Assembly (NCBI GenBank): GCA_025786725.1
Contig: JAHLTZ010000018.1
Span: forward strand, 372,001-436,000
Direction of reading: 5' to 3'
From: Syncephalis fuscata
Taxonomy: Eukaryota; Zoopagomycota; Zoopagomycetes; Zoopagales; Piptocephalidaceae
DNA length: 64,000 nt
Position 1 is the stretch's first letter, and every line of letters starts with the position of its first letter. Under the pieces are notes generated by a model. It saw nothing but the letters and a program-made list of their open reading frames with translations. It searched no databases and was not told the origin of the DNA. Made by a program: the position numbers and the translations under genes. This document shows, one piece after another, positions 34,549 to 45,655 of this stretch.

Positions 34549-35173
34549 TTAGGCAGTAGATTTTTGCTTGGCCATTTCTGTTTGATAGGCTGTTTGCAAC
34601 TTGATAATCTAGTACAACAGCATTATTATTGTCATTAATGAGCGACATTGTACTAATACAGGCTATTTACCTCTGACTTCTTTTTATCCTGTTTTTCTTG
34701 CAACTCCTTAATATGCTGCTCTACTCGAGTACTAGTATATTGATGTTATGAGCTATATACATGGAATGAATACAATACTTACATTTCTGTTCGAATGTAT
34801 TCGATACGCTTATCGACATTATGCACAGCTTCCTGACGTTCTTGTGGCAATAGCACCGGACCGATCAGCTTATAGATAGCAGCGTCTGGCTTTAACAGAC
34901 CAAATTCCTAAGCATACCAACAGCATGTTATTAATAAAGAATAAAGGACGCATTAAGCAGAATAAGCGTACTTTTTGTACTATTTCGTTTTCAGATAACT
35001 GAGAACCGAGTTGTTGGCGCGAATTCACAGATTGAGCAAGATCTATAATATAGAAAGAGCTGCTGTTAGTAATCACCGCGATCGAACAATCTATTCATAA
35101 GCTATTGCTCATTACCTTGCTGGATCTTTTGAAATGCCGTGGTGGCAGTTTCTAGCTGTGCCTGAAGTGACAT
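34549..35173 (-). CDS. PFDN6: Prefoldin subunit 6 (beta-type)
   Basis: A subunit of the hexameric prefoldin chaperone that passes unfolded actin and tubulin to CCT. It starts MSLQAQLETATTAFQKIQQD, followed by the coiled-coil segment LAQSVNSRQQLGSQLSENEI. The beta-hairpin core is EFGLLKPDAAIYKLIGPVLL, and a C-terminal coiled coil (RVEQHIKELQEKQDKKKSEI) ends MAKQKSTA. The total, about 125 residues, is the normal size. Four introns. It sits between NAA20 and RPB5 on the same strand with short gaps. Confidence 0.93.
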
Positions 35174-35481
35174 GATGACCAAAGTGCGTAGAACTCAACA
35201 AATAAAGAATGACGTGGTTGTGGTGGGTGGTGGATATGTTAAAATGAATAAATATTTATTAACACTTATTATTACCATTACTATCATCAATTAACTGATT
35301 AACATTTTATATATTAATTAGCTTTGTGGTTTTAATCGTCCATTTATTTCTACTTTAGACTGCTCCGCTTATTCAATCACAATGTCCTCTGTTTATCCAC
35401 TATAAGATAAAAGACTTTGTAGATGTGTTTTGTAAATAAATCCGCCTAGATATCCGGCTATTTTCTCTCTTTTCCAAGTCT

Positions 35482-36458
35482 TTACAAGCACAATCGATAT
35501 GTAAGATAACGACCGGCTGTCTCGCTTGCTCGAACAATTTGAACAACCTAACACGTATATTATCGCATTTAGCTACTGTTTGCTTAATTGTATTCTCTTT
35601 AATTACCTGACCGCGCTTCAAACCATAGTATTTTGCAACTGGATCGGTAATTTGTATACGAGGTAGTTGTGTTTCTTTTAGACGGCTAGTAAACAACAAT
35701 AACAAGTTAAGGTATTATTATGTAATGGTATAATATTACAAAATAAAAGGATACTATCGTTGTAGCAATGTTTGCTTCTCCTCAACCGATAGCACAACGT
35801 GTTTTGGTACCAATTGATGATGTGTAATATTAACCAACAACTCGGCCTCTTGGAACATTTCTACTTCAACCTTTCGACTAGAAGCCGCAAACACCTTAGA
35901 CATCATTGTTAGACTATATCTATTATCTTCAATATTCAATTACCTTTTGTGCAGATGAAGTAATCGTCTTAATGTAAATAACTACACCTCGTCGAATACC
36001 TTGGGTAATCATACGCTCACAGTATCTAATAGTCATTATTATTATTACTAATTAGCTACGCATGTTTATTTACTACACCACTACTTACTTGCGCGCGGTT
36101 TTAATACCAACTGATTTTTCATCAGGGAAAAAGACAGTTAGCTGTTCTGTAGGATCGTCACGCTTCTGTACAAGAAACATCATAGTGGATCGACTAGATA
36201 GCCACTGTATTAGCAATAAACATTAACCAGATATAGTGACCTACTCTACTACATTGTTACGAGCAAATTGCGTACGAAACTGCTCATAATCCATCTCCAT
36301 ATCTGCTTGCGAAACAAGATAGCCCTGATGACGATGCTGGTGTTAGATCGTTGCAGACTATCAATAATAGGCACAGCACTTACCCGATCGTGACATAGCT
36401 GGTGAATTGTACGATACACCTTCCACAAACGCGTAATTTCTTGCTGATCGGCGTCCAT
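35482..36458 (-). CDS. RPB5: RNA polymerases I, II and III shared subunit RPABC1 (RPB5)
   Basis: A common subunit of the three nuclear RNA polymerases. The N-terminal jaw domain starts [20 protein letters not shown] and continues [20 protein letters not shown]. It goes on through [20 protein letters not shown] and [17 protein letters not shown]. The C-terminal assembly domain has [45 protein letters not shown], then after the last intron the [14 protein letters not shown] end. All features are typical, with about seven short exons. The last exon ends at TAA 35482-35484; the ORF reading past the last donor into 35400 is intron read-through. Confidence 0.95.
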
Positions 36459-37077
36459 TGCAGTAGATAAATAAGCGAATAACGAGCGACCGTGGAAAAG
36501 AGTAAGAATCGGGCGACTAGATGAAATCAGCAAATGACCATAGCGAAGAAGAAACAAAACCTTTTTACTATAGATCACGTGATCTAGTTAAAGGTGTAGT
36601 CAATGGATGTCAAATTTATTATATCGTTATTATTATTTCACTTAATACACTTTGACCCTTTTACACTGTCCAAAAGTGTAATGTGCAAGTGTCAATGTCT
36701 AATTTGGATGATAAAATGGAAATGAGAGAAATACACGAATACGGTTTGCCCGCCTTTTGTCACCGCCACCGTTTGCATAGTCCTCGTCTTTGTGTGCTTG
36801 CAGCGCTTCATCTTGAGTCGCCGTTGTCTACTTGTCGACCTCTATTACTGAAGTACCGACGTTTCCTTATTAGCTCGCCATTCCTTTGACTCTTCTTCCT
36901 CCGCCTCTTCTATCTATCTGTTTGTGTGTGTGTGTTCTATTATATCTGTACTTTTCGCCCACTGGTAAGTTAAGTTGGTCGGGCCGACTCTGTACCAACG
37001 TGACGACACGGCTCCTCCTGTTTCATACCAAAACGCTTACTAATATTGTATTTACCAACACTATTAGCTATTTCGAC
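36459..37077. other. Divergent intergenic, RPB5 to eIF4E-like
   Basis: About 620 bp between divergent start codons. It is pyrimidine-rich from 36780 to 37000 with a TG repeat at about 36923. A GTAAGT-like site at 36964 (TGGTAAGTTAAG) may be the donor of a 5'UTR intron of the eIF4E-like gene. ORFs in this region show no protein-like sequence. Confidence 0.45.
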
Positions 37078-37914
37078 ATGGATATCAAAGCAGCGACACT
37101 ATTGCGCATGGAGATGCCGTTGCAGCATTCCTGGGTATTCTGGATGGACACGTAAGTTGCATTTATAACCAACCAACCAATGGTGTACTAATACGCTATC
37201 CATAACCAACTAACTAACTAACTGATAATGCGTAATATAGATATAATCCAGGTATTACCAGCGGCAACTATGAAGCGAATCTAGAGCCAATATACCTTAT
37301 TCATACCGTGCAGGATTTCTGGCGCGCCTACAATAATACAACAAAGCCTGTTGACTTGAAAAATCGCGACAATATCCACTTTACGAAAAAGGGCATTAAA
37401 CCACTATGGTAAGTCTAGTAACATGTCAATCAAGTGATTTAGTATTAATTATTTTAACAACAATGTATTAGGGAGGATCCAGCTAATGAAAAAGGTGGCT
37501 GTCTAACTTTTCGAGTTAATAAAACGGAAACATCTACTGTATGGAGTGAACTATTAATGTTGCTTATTGGCGAGCAACTTGATGGCAGTATTAATACTGG
37601 TAAGTAATGTTGATAAGCTAAATAACAATAGTAGACTATTTACTAATTATTATATAGGCGATGAAGTGTGTGGATTATCGGTAGGCTCACGTTGGAACTC
37701 GGATATTATTCAATTGTGGAATTCACGGGCAGATTTATTTAATGAAAAGGCAGTTGTAAAGAAGATTAAAGAGACACTAGGCAATGTTGAATTGCAGTTA
37801 CCATACTATAAACGTAAGTTGTATTATTATTGTTGTTGTTGTTGTTACTGTTGTTGTTAATATGTTAATGTTTTAATAGCTCACAAGGAACACGATGCTT
37901 TTACCAAGAAATAG
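37078..37914 (+). CDS. eIF4E-family cap-binding protein, 4EHP (class II)-like
   Basis: A cap-binding protein of the eIF4E fold. Blocks: MPLQHSWVFWMDT, then after an intron YNPGITSGNYEANLEPIYLI, HTVQDFWRAYNNTTKP (the 'V..FW..Y' helix), IHFTKKGIKPLWEDPANEKG, WSELLMLLIGEQLDG, VCGLSVGSRWNSDIIQLWN and IKETLGNVELQL. The KGI+P+WED-N+-GG block and the ending YKPHKEHDAF resemble 4EHP more than the eIF4E-1 used for bulk translation. The first cap-stacking position lies in SWVFWMD. Class II proteins bind cap more weakly and often repress. The start at 37078 is the first in-frame ATG after the likely leader. Confidence 0.87.
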
Positions 37915-37984
37915 TTTACAATAAATCTATTTTTAATTGAATCGAATATTTATTTATATTATCAATGTACAAACAATCAATAGA

Positions 37985-40900
37985 CTAATGTTTTGTTATT
38001 TCAGTCGTCAATTCTTGTAATAAACGACGGCCTTCTGTACTAATAGGTCGATGCTCTAGACGTAGACCAGTAATTGTTACTTTAGGCCAACCCAGCGTAT
38101 GTATGCGAAGCTGTTTAATCTTCGTATCTTGTCGATAGTAATCGCCTATTAATGGTTGACGACTACCTAGCAGTATACGATCTTGATTATATGAATTGCG
38201 CGTTTTACGAATCCTTCCCACCATCCATAATCGGCCCGTATAACTTTTAATACGTTCACAGCATTGATACAACAGCATTTGTTCATTAGTAAGCCCATCA
38301 CTGTGCTTTGGTTGATCGAGTAGATAATTTGACGCTTCATTACTTATTGAATCAACTTGTGTGGTTATCTGACCATAAGTTGCCTCTAATTCACTCTTTA
38401 AATCATAGCTTAATTCACCTCGATGCAGTGTTGATATACGTAATCGCTTTATCGTTAAGGCGTTTAATTGCAGTAATTGAACAACTGTATCAATATCATC
38501 TAGTGATAAATACGTATCATGGGTGCCATCTGTAATAGTAAGAAATGCACTACCGTGAAATTCACTCTGTTCAAATGCCACTGATAGATCATCACTTAGT
38601 ATGAAGCAGTAAGGTGTCGTGCATTTTCCTCGTTTTATAAATGAACCACAACTTATACAGGTTGACCATAACTGCACTCTCCATAGTGACTGTAATTGTA
38701 TTACCGCTTGAATCATTTCACCGGGCAGTGCTTTAAACGGTAATATAGGCAACACATCACTTAGTCGAATCATTTTAGGCACGGGTGGTGTAAATGGTGC
38801 CGTCATGCCAGCATCCAATCGATCCTTAAGAGCAATATCGGTACACGCCATGGCCAGATAGAATAACTCGCCCGATCCAATACGTTTCCGTGCCACTCGT
38901 CTAACACAAATACGATCACCCACATTAAGACCGGCAGGCATAACACGCTGACCATTCTCAAAGTCTAAATAAAGCTGAAGTGAATACAGCTGTTCATCCA
39001 ATCGATCTACTAATCGCAGTATAAGTGTCTTTTCTTTATCGAAATTGTATGCTGTTGTATTATTAGTTGTTGTTGTTGTTGTTGTTGTTGTTGATGATGT
39101 ATCTATTGTGTCAGTTAGACCGCGTCGATATTGATAGGATTCTTGTTGAGTAAGTCGTCGATATTGAATAATACCCGTAAAGTTAATTAGTTCTCTATGA
39201 TAATTGGTACCAATAAAATCTTGTGCTTCATTGGTATAAATATCTCGTTGGTCACCACTTCACTGATCGATAATACTGGTGATGCCATAATAGAATTTAA
39301 ATGAGCCAATTGACTCATATCCACTTTAAGTGGCTCCAATAAACGATTATCAAGATCTTTAACTGAATTATGTTGAATAGTTGATGTAGACAATTCTAGA
39401 CTGTGTATTACTGTATCTGGTGAACATGACAAATAAATACAATTAAGTTTACTTGACTGGTTGAAACGAAACTTTGATGCTAATATGGTGGTTGGATTAA
39501 TAAGCAAATAGAAGTAATCTGGTTTAAATATGGGCAACCACTTAAGTGATGTCTCTTCTAATTGAATATTGGCCATTACACCATTCACTGCATTGTGTGT
39601 ATTGGTAGACTGATTTAGTGCATAAGGAGATGTAGTTGTATCGATATTGACTGATTGTAAGTAGCCTTCAATATTAGTAATACGGCGACCTTTACCATTC
39701 AATGCCATTTCCCATCTTACTGGATAAATATGACTTGCTTTAAAGCAATAAAGTGGTACATTATTATTATTACTATTACTACTATTACTAAATGGCAATA
39801 ATGAATGTATACTGGGTGTCACGCCTTGACTGACACAAAAGGCTTCAGATAGATCAAATTGAATATAGACTTGGGGTTGATCATTAGGATGTTGTCGTCG
39901 ACGAGATGACCAATTCTCAAATGCTACACTAAACTTGGTAATGGCCCATACATGTCCTAGTAGATGAGTGGGTAGTTGTTGTTCTGTATGCCACCAGGCC
40001 CATTACACTCTTCATTACTACTAATACTATCGTCATCAATGTCACTGTTCTGTAACGAATGATCACGCTTAATCAATAATACCGGCAGATAACCAGTGGC
40101 ATCTATAAGACTCAATTGTCCTGTAGGTCCACCATCAAGTACACCTATTAACACACTACTATCCAATGGCGGTGGCAATTCAGTCTGTGTCAGAACCTTC
40201 CATTGATAATAAATAGATCCTTTATCTTGAATTTTAGATGTGTCATTTAATGTTTCTATTGTTTGTTAATCGCTCTTAATGGTGGTGTATACGGTACATA
40301 GAGTTCTTTAACCATAGCAGGACAGTTTATCTTGTGACATAATCCTTCTTTCATATAATCACGTTGTGTACCCAATGTAGATTGACCTGATCCATTTAAT
40401 TGACATTGATCGATTAACTTCCATAATAGACCACCACTACTACATTGATCTTCTTCTTCTTCTTCTTCTTCTTGTGGTGGTAGTTGTCCTTTTACTGACG
40501 ATGAAGATGATGTAATAAGCATAGATTGCGTATGCCAAGCATGAGGAAACTTGTGATTTAATAGATGATATAGCGTATAAATATGTAGACTGGCATGTAT
40601 ATTCCATCGATTCTGTTCACAAATACGGAATAACCAAGCATCACTAGAGGATAGCTGTAACGGTAATGGTACATGGTCAGTACCAGTATCATTAATAGTG
40701 ACACTAGTGGCTGAGCAGGCAAATATTAGTATAGTGCCATCAATCTGGTATAGAACAGTGGAAATATGGCCATTATAGATGGTAATACGATAACCAGGTC
40801 GATATGCATTACAAGCATAATAGGATGGATCATGTGTATGCAATAGAAGGATACGAGATATACCAGTGGATGTTGTTGTGTCTGACGTGTTTTCTTTAAG

Positions 40901-41961
40901 TTCAAATATACCAAGTGAAATATCAATGACCTTTTTAATTTTACCATGAAAGTTGGCGGTCTTTTGTTTTGGTGGTGTTGTATCAGTGGTTAAATCATTT
41001 AAATTATTATCTATTTTATCGTATATTTTAGATTGAATGACTTGATCAATCGATAACCGTTTAATAAATACACTTGACTGTTCTGTGTAAAAGTAGAGTC
41101 GATATGATTGATTGGTTGACGGTGATGAGTGTAATTGATTGAACCACATAATACAATTAATAGGTATTTGTTCGTAATAATTAACTAATTGATTACCATA
41201 AAATAGGATAGAAACTATTTGTTGTTGTTTTTGTTGTTGTTTACCAATCTTTAAATTGCAAATATTAACTAGAAACCAGGCTGGTGCATTAGGTGGTCGA
41301 TGAATAACTGTTTTACCATTCACTCTAGCTACCAATGATATAAGATCACTACTATTATTGTTCTTATTACTGTTATGATTGTTATTATGAGAGTCAGATT
41401 TAGTATTATTGATTGATGGTGACCATAAAGCATATATAGGTAGCGCCTGTGATAATGTAGATACTTCATCAGTAGATAATGGTTGAATTGGTGGCAATGC
41501 TTCTAATATCTTCATGGATGACAATTCAAGTCGACCACTCATTAAAAGCTCCTTTACCGTAAGGGCTGATAAATCGGATGGTGGCACTCTAACTTCACTG
41601 ATCTCTAATCGAGCTAACCAATCAGTATTACTGTCACTATGATGTGTATGATCTATTTCTGATGTGATAGTGCCTCGGTGTAGACCCATTCAGTCACTAT
41701 AATGGATTGATCGAACCAGTAAGAGGATCCATTAACCAGTTGACAATAAACAGTATCTGTATGATCGGTAAATTCGATACGACCACGTTTATCGGGTCCA
41801 TCGGTCGACAGTTCACTACGTCGAAGAATACCGCGTAGAACGCGTTTAACAGCCACGTTACGGGAAGTAGAAAGGCTTTGGCAGTATTGATTGCTTAGTC
41901 CTGCTTCACTTTTCATATCCTTAACGGTGATCCATTCTAATTCAAGCGATTCCGCCTCCAT
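37985..41961 (-). CDS. Large multi-OB-fold protein resembling CTC1 of the CST telomere complex; four frame breaks
   Basis: About 1,300 residues with no obvious introns. The N-terminus is MEAESLELEWITVKDMKSEA. Middle parts read as beta-rich OB-type strands (GRIEFTDHTDTVYCQLV; VLIGVLDGGPTGQLSLIDAT; YLPVLLIKRD). The C-terminal part includes FENGQRVMPAGLNVGDRICV and a zinc-ribbon-like set CISCG...GKCTTPYC inside another OB-like region. Order, size and the C-terminal Cys motif resemble CTC1, but no motif is unique, so the call is tentative. Frames change at about 41670, 40260, 40010 and 39245. Each change equals one missing base and protein-like sequence continues across. This is either a recently broken gene or several sequence errors. 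Confidence 0.45.
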
Positions 41962-42132
41962 ACTTGTTCTTTTACTAACGAACGAACGAACGGATAGAAA
42001 AGAAAGTGTTGTAATAATATAAATAGTTTAATATTATTCTATTAATAAAGACTACACTACATCAATAATATAAATAGCCTTGATGAATGACTATCAAATA
42101 ACATTCATCTTATTTCTGTATTGATTCCAACT

Positions 42133-43021
42133 ATGGCTTCACAACGAATGTCGGCCGCTGCTAGTGCCAGTGCCACGGCCACGGCCGAAGCACGCTATGC
42201 ACGACGAGCAGTAATTCTCGATCGTAACCTTACTAAAGGCAAAAACGCTGAAGTAAGTAGGGCTAGTCTATAGTCTTCTACGTATTAATGCATACACGCC
42301 ATCATTAGGTCAATCTTAGTGCTTTTTCGTTTTTATTCTCGGAAATGCTGCAGTATGCCGAGAATAGAGTACATGGTATTCAAGATTTGGAACGAAAGTA
42401 AGTTCATATAGCTTTAATGGCAGTAGAATAGGCTTTGTTTAAACTAATGGTTCCTTTAATTAATTAGACTGAACGAGTTTGGATATCGTGTAGGCATACG
42501 TGCGCTTGAGTTAGTGATGTGGCGCGAGAAGAATGTTACGCGTGAGACTCAAGTAGTAGAAGTGCTCTCGTTTATTCATACTAAAGTATGGAAAGCATTA
42601 TTTGGTCGCCCAGCTGATTCGCTTGAACGCAGTAATGAAAATAGCGATGAATGTAAGTATATTAACACGATGATTAACATAACTAGCATGATTATTAATA
42701 TTATGTATTATAGATATGATATCAGATAATGAGCCATTAGTGTCGAAGTATATTTCTGTACCGCGTGATTTATCACAACTTAATTGTGGTGCATTTATTG
42801 CCGGTATTGTTGAAGCAGTCTTGGATGGATTTCAATTTGTAAGTTATTTATATTATTAATGGGTTATTAGATACGAATAGTAATAATAATAATGATAATG
42901 ATACAACTAGCCTTCTCGAGTAACGGCTCATTCTGTGCCTAGTGATGAACATCCATTACGTACAACTATATTGGTCAAATTTGAACGACAAGTATTGGAT
43001 CGTGAAGAGCGATTCAAGTAA
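42133..43021 (+). CDS. TRAPPC5: TRAPP complex subunit 5 (Trs31, Bet3 family)
   Basis: A core subunit of all TRAPP complexes. It starts MASQRMSAAASASATATAEA and continues with AVILDRNLTKG. After an intron comes LSAFSFLFSEMLQYAENRVH, then LNEFGYRVGIRALELVMWRE, TQVVEVLSFIHTKVWKALFG, RPADSLERSNENSDE, LVSKYISVPRDLSQLNCGAF and IAGIVEAVLDGFQFPSRVTA. These match TRAPPC5 block by block, including the Cys of LNC. Stop TAA at 43019-43021. It converges on cyclin L with about 110 bp between stops. TRAPPC10, from the same assembly, is at 11-16 kb. Confidence 0.94.
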
Positions 43022-43129
43022 TAATAGCAATAATATATATATATATTATATTATATATTATAATTTTGTTTATAATTTGAATCAAAGCGATAAAAGAAAT
43101 GATATGGTTACTATCACCATCCATGTGTA

Positions 43130-44212
43130 TTATTTATTACGTTTTAAATACTGTTTCAATTCAGATGTTGTTAATGGTAAAGATAAAGATGCATTAGCTG
43201 TGGAATCTGTGTATAAATGGCCTATCCATCCGTTGATGGCCTGCATTTCAGTGACATCTGCTTCAAACACTTGCCACCAGGGTGGATGTTCAGGTAATGG
43301 TATTTGTTCATATCGAGCAGCCAGTTGGATAACGGCACAAGCAATAGTATGTGGTTGGTGTAATACATAGATAGGTGTTTTTAGTCTAAGCGTTATTGTT
43401 ACAGTAGTAGTAGTAGTAGATTAGTATAATTATTCATTATTCAACTATTATATTTACCCGTCATTTAAGTAATTCCACGCTCTTTGTACCAACTGTTGTT
43501 TATCCGATAATCCCATTGCTTGTAAATAATTAACCATTAGACTATAAGGTAGTTGAACATGTACATCAAAGCCTAGTGCCACCAATAGACGTGATTCAGC
43601 CATTAATAAACCATCCCGAAAGTCATAATAGGTCTATTTAATAAATATAAACCTATTAGTATTTTAATAGAATATAGTCTGTAAATCTACCTGTGTAAAT
43701 CCATCTAATGGTGTTGTATCTAGCTGTCGTCGATATTGACGTAGATAGTGCACTACATTAACAATATCGGTAATACGCTTTGGCGACTCTTCTACTTTAG
43801 AGGCTACAAATAACGCACCCGATACCATATCCTATTAATGACATACGATCTATAACTATTAAATACTAATGGTGATCAATTGAACTTACAAGCAAATTCA
43901 TATCAAGAAACGATTCAACAAAGTAAAAACGTTGAAACAACACCTGTGCCGTAGCCATTGTCACTTGTGGTCTATATTAATTATAAAGTGTTATTATTAA
44001 TGTTAATACTAATATTTGTTATCTACTTACAATGATAGTAGGATACCCGCTGACTGAATAAACTCACAGCCCAGTGCTCTTAGACGACCTTGTAACGCAG
44101 TTGGAATGCCATCACGACTTGATGGTGTATTTACAAACTGTTCCTTTGACACGATGGCATTAGGCAGTGCAGCCAATGTAGTTTGACGTAGGGATTGTCG
44201 CTGTTGTGACAT
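43130..44212 (-). CDS. Cyclin L-type cyclin (transcription/splicing cyclin)
   Basis: Cyclin L proteins pair with CDK11-type kinases and act in transcription and splicing. Exon 1 starts MSQQRQSLRQTTLAALPNAI and ends LRALGCEFIQSAGILLSL. Further blocks: PQVTMATAQVLFQRFYFVES, VSGALFVASKVEESPKRITD, VNVVHYLRQYRRQL, AESRLLVALGFDVHVQLPYS, RAWNYLND, then TIACAVIQLAARYEQIPLPE. Both cyclin boxes are present and the spacing is that of cyclin L. The long Arg/Ser-rich tail of animal cyclin L is missing; the protein ends LKQYLKRNK. Five exons. Confidence 0.9.
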
Positions 44213-45655
44213 TCGTTGTTTATAGCTATGTAGAATTTAAACAAACAAATTGTAAATAAAAAGTAAATGTTTTGATTTAATTAGTTGTTTATATTTATTT
44301 AATTATTTGCAATGTTACTTATTAATAAATAAAATAAATGGTAACGATGATATTAAAGTAATTCAATAGTTCAACTTTTTACAATATTGTTCTAGAACAT
44401 TTATCTAAACTATTAGATTATAGTTTCAGTAACCAATATGGTCACCCCTCTCTTTACAACATGATCTAATAAGGAGATTACTAAGAAACATGCTAGAATA
44501 GACTTGTCTTTTTCTCGTTATTCTTTGAGTCGATAGCACTTTAGTAATAACAATCGTCATCGTCATCGTCATCGTTGTAGTAGTAGTAATGGTAGTAGAT
44601 GTAGTAACATTCGTATTACTTAATGGCTATAGAGGCCTCAATGACGGTTGATATGCACTTTAATGGTCGCCTAATCTACAAAGAAAAGGCTGCTGCACCA
44701 CGCATTTCCTTTTTCTTTCAACTTTCTTCTAACCACCACCGTTGTTTGGTATTGATATTCTCTACGGTAGTTTCATCTTCATTTACTTTGAAACCTCGTT
44801 GTTGCAAGTCTTTAGCCATACAATTCCGTATGCACATCCTTTCTTTTCGCGATCGCATTTTATTGAATTCGCTAAACAAGCAAATACTTTAACCATAACA
44901 ACTAGCAACTAGTGTCTATTCTACAGACACACACACACACAAACACACACACATCTGCATTATACGTTGACGATCACTTAACTTGCGTGGTTATTGTGAC
45001 CACTATCGTTTACTTTACATATTTATAACTCCGTTCCTTTTGAAATACTCCGGCCAGTAGTCTGAGTCAGTGGTTTGAATTAGTAGTGCTGCACTTTGAA
45101 TTATCTGGCCTGTTTGCCTATCTACGTAATATCCATAGGTATAACTATTGAGCATTATTAGTAAAGTAATAGGTAGTCTATCGACTCAAATAGTGATCCA
45201 TTAAACTATTCGTCTATAGAAGCAAGTTAGTACCCAGTAAGTCATATATACATAATAGTGCAGTCTACATCTATTGGTGTCGATGGATGTGCAGTGTCTA
45301 TCGATCTATCTATCTATATATATTATATTATATATAATAGGAGTTTAGCCTATTTTCCTTTATTAATTTATATACACACACACACACAAACTGAGAGTGA
45401 GAGAGGCGACAGAATGGTTAAATATTTAAAGCGATTAATTACTTGTATAGTAAATACGCACCACTATTTAACCGTCTTCTTTCTGTCAAGCAATCATCTT
45501 TTCTATTCTTTGCATCTAGTCCATTTGCGTTTATAACGGCACTTGCTAATCTTTGTTACTATCTCCATTGTTTGGCGGTGTATCGTTGTAGTTATCGTTT
45601 TGGTATTAAGCACTCTTTCTCTTGCAACTCAATCAATTCATTATTGCCGCTTCTT
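44213..45655. other. Long intergenic region, cyclin L to ADAM
   Basis: About 1.4 kb between divergent genes, long for this window. It holds two CA microsatellites (about 44928-44952 and 45374-45386), a TA palindrome at 45318-45340, and pyrimidine-rich tracts. The open frames here lack protein-like character and have no splice support. It probably carries both promoters and a long ADAM leader. Confidence 0.5.

Noticed and set aside
36683..37155. Plus-strand ORFs upstream of the eIF4E-like gene as extra N-terminal exons
   Set aside because: They lack protein-like character; the one overlapping the start simply contains the true ATG at 37078.
42942..43370. 142-codon plus-strand ORF
   Set aside because: It mixes the TRAPPC5 end in a shifted frame, an AT repeat and the antisense of cyclin L.
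44623..44892. 89-codon ORF upstream of ADAM
   Set aside because: No domain, signal or splice support; probably leader or promoter sequence.
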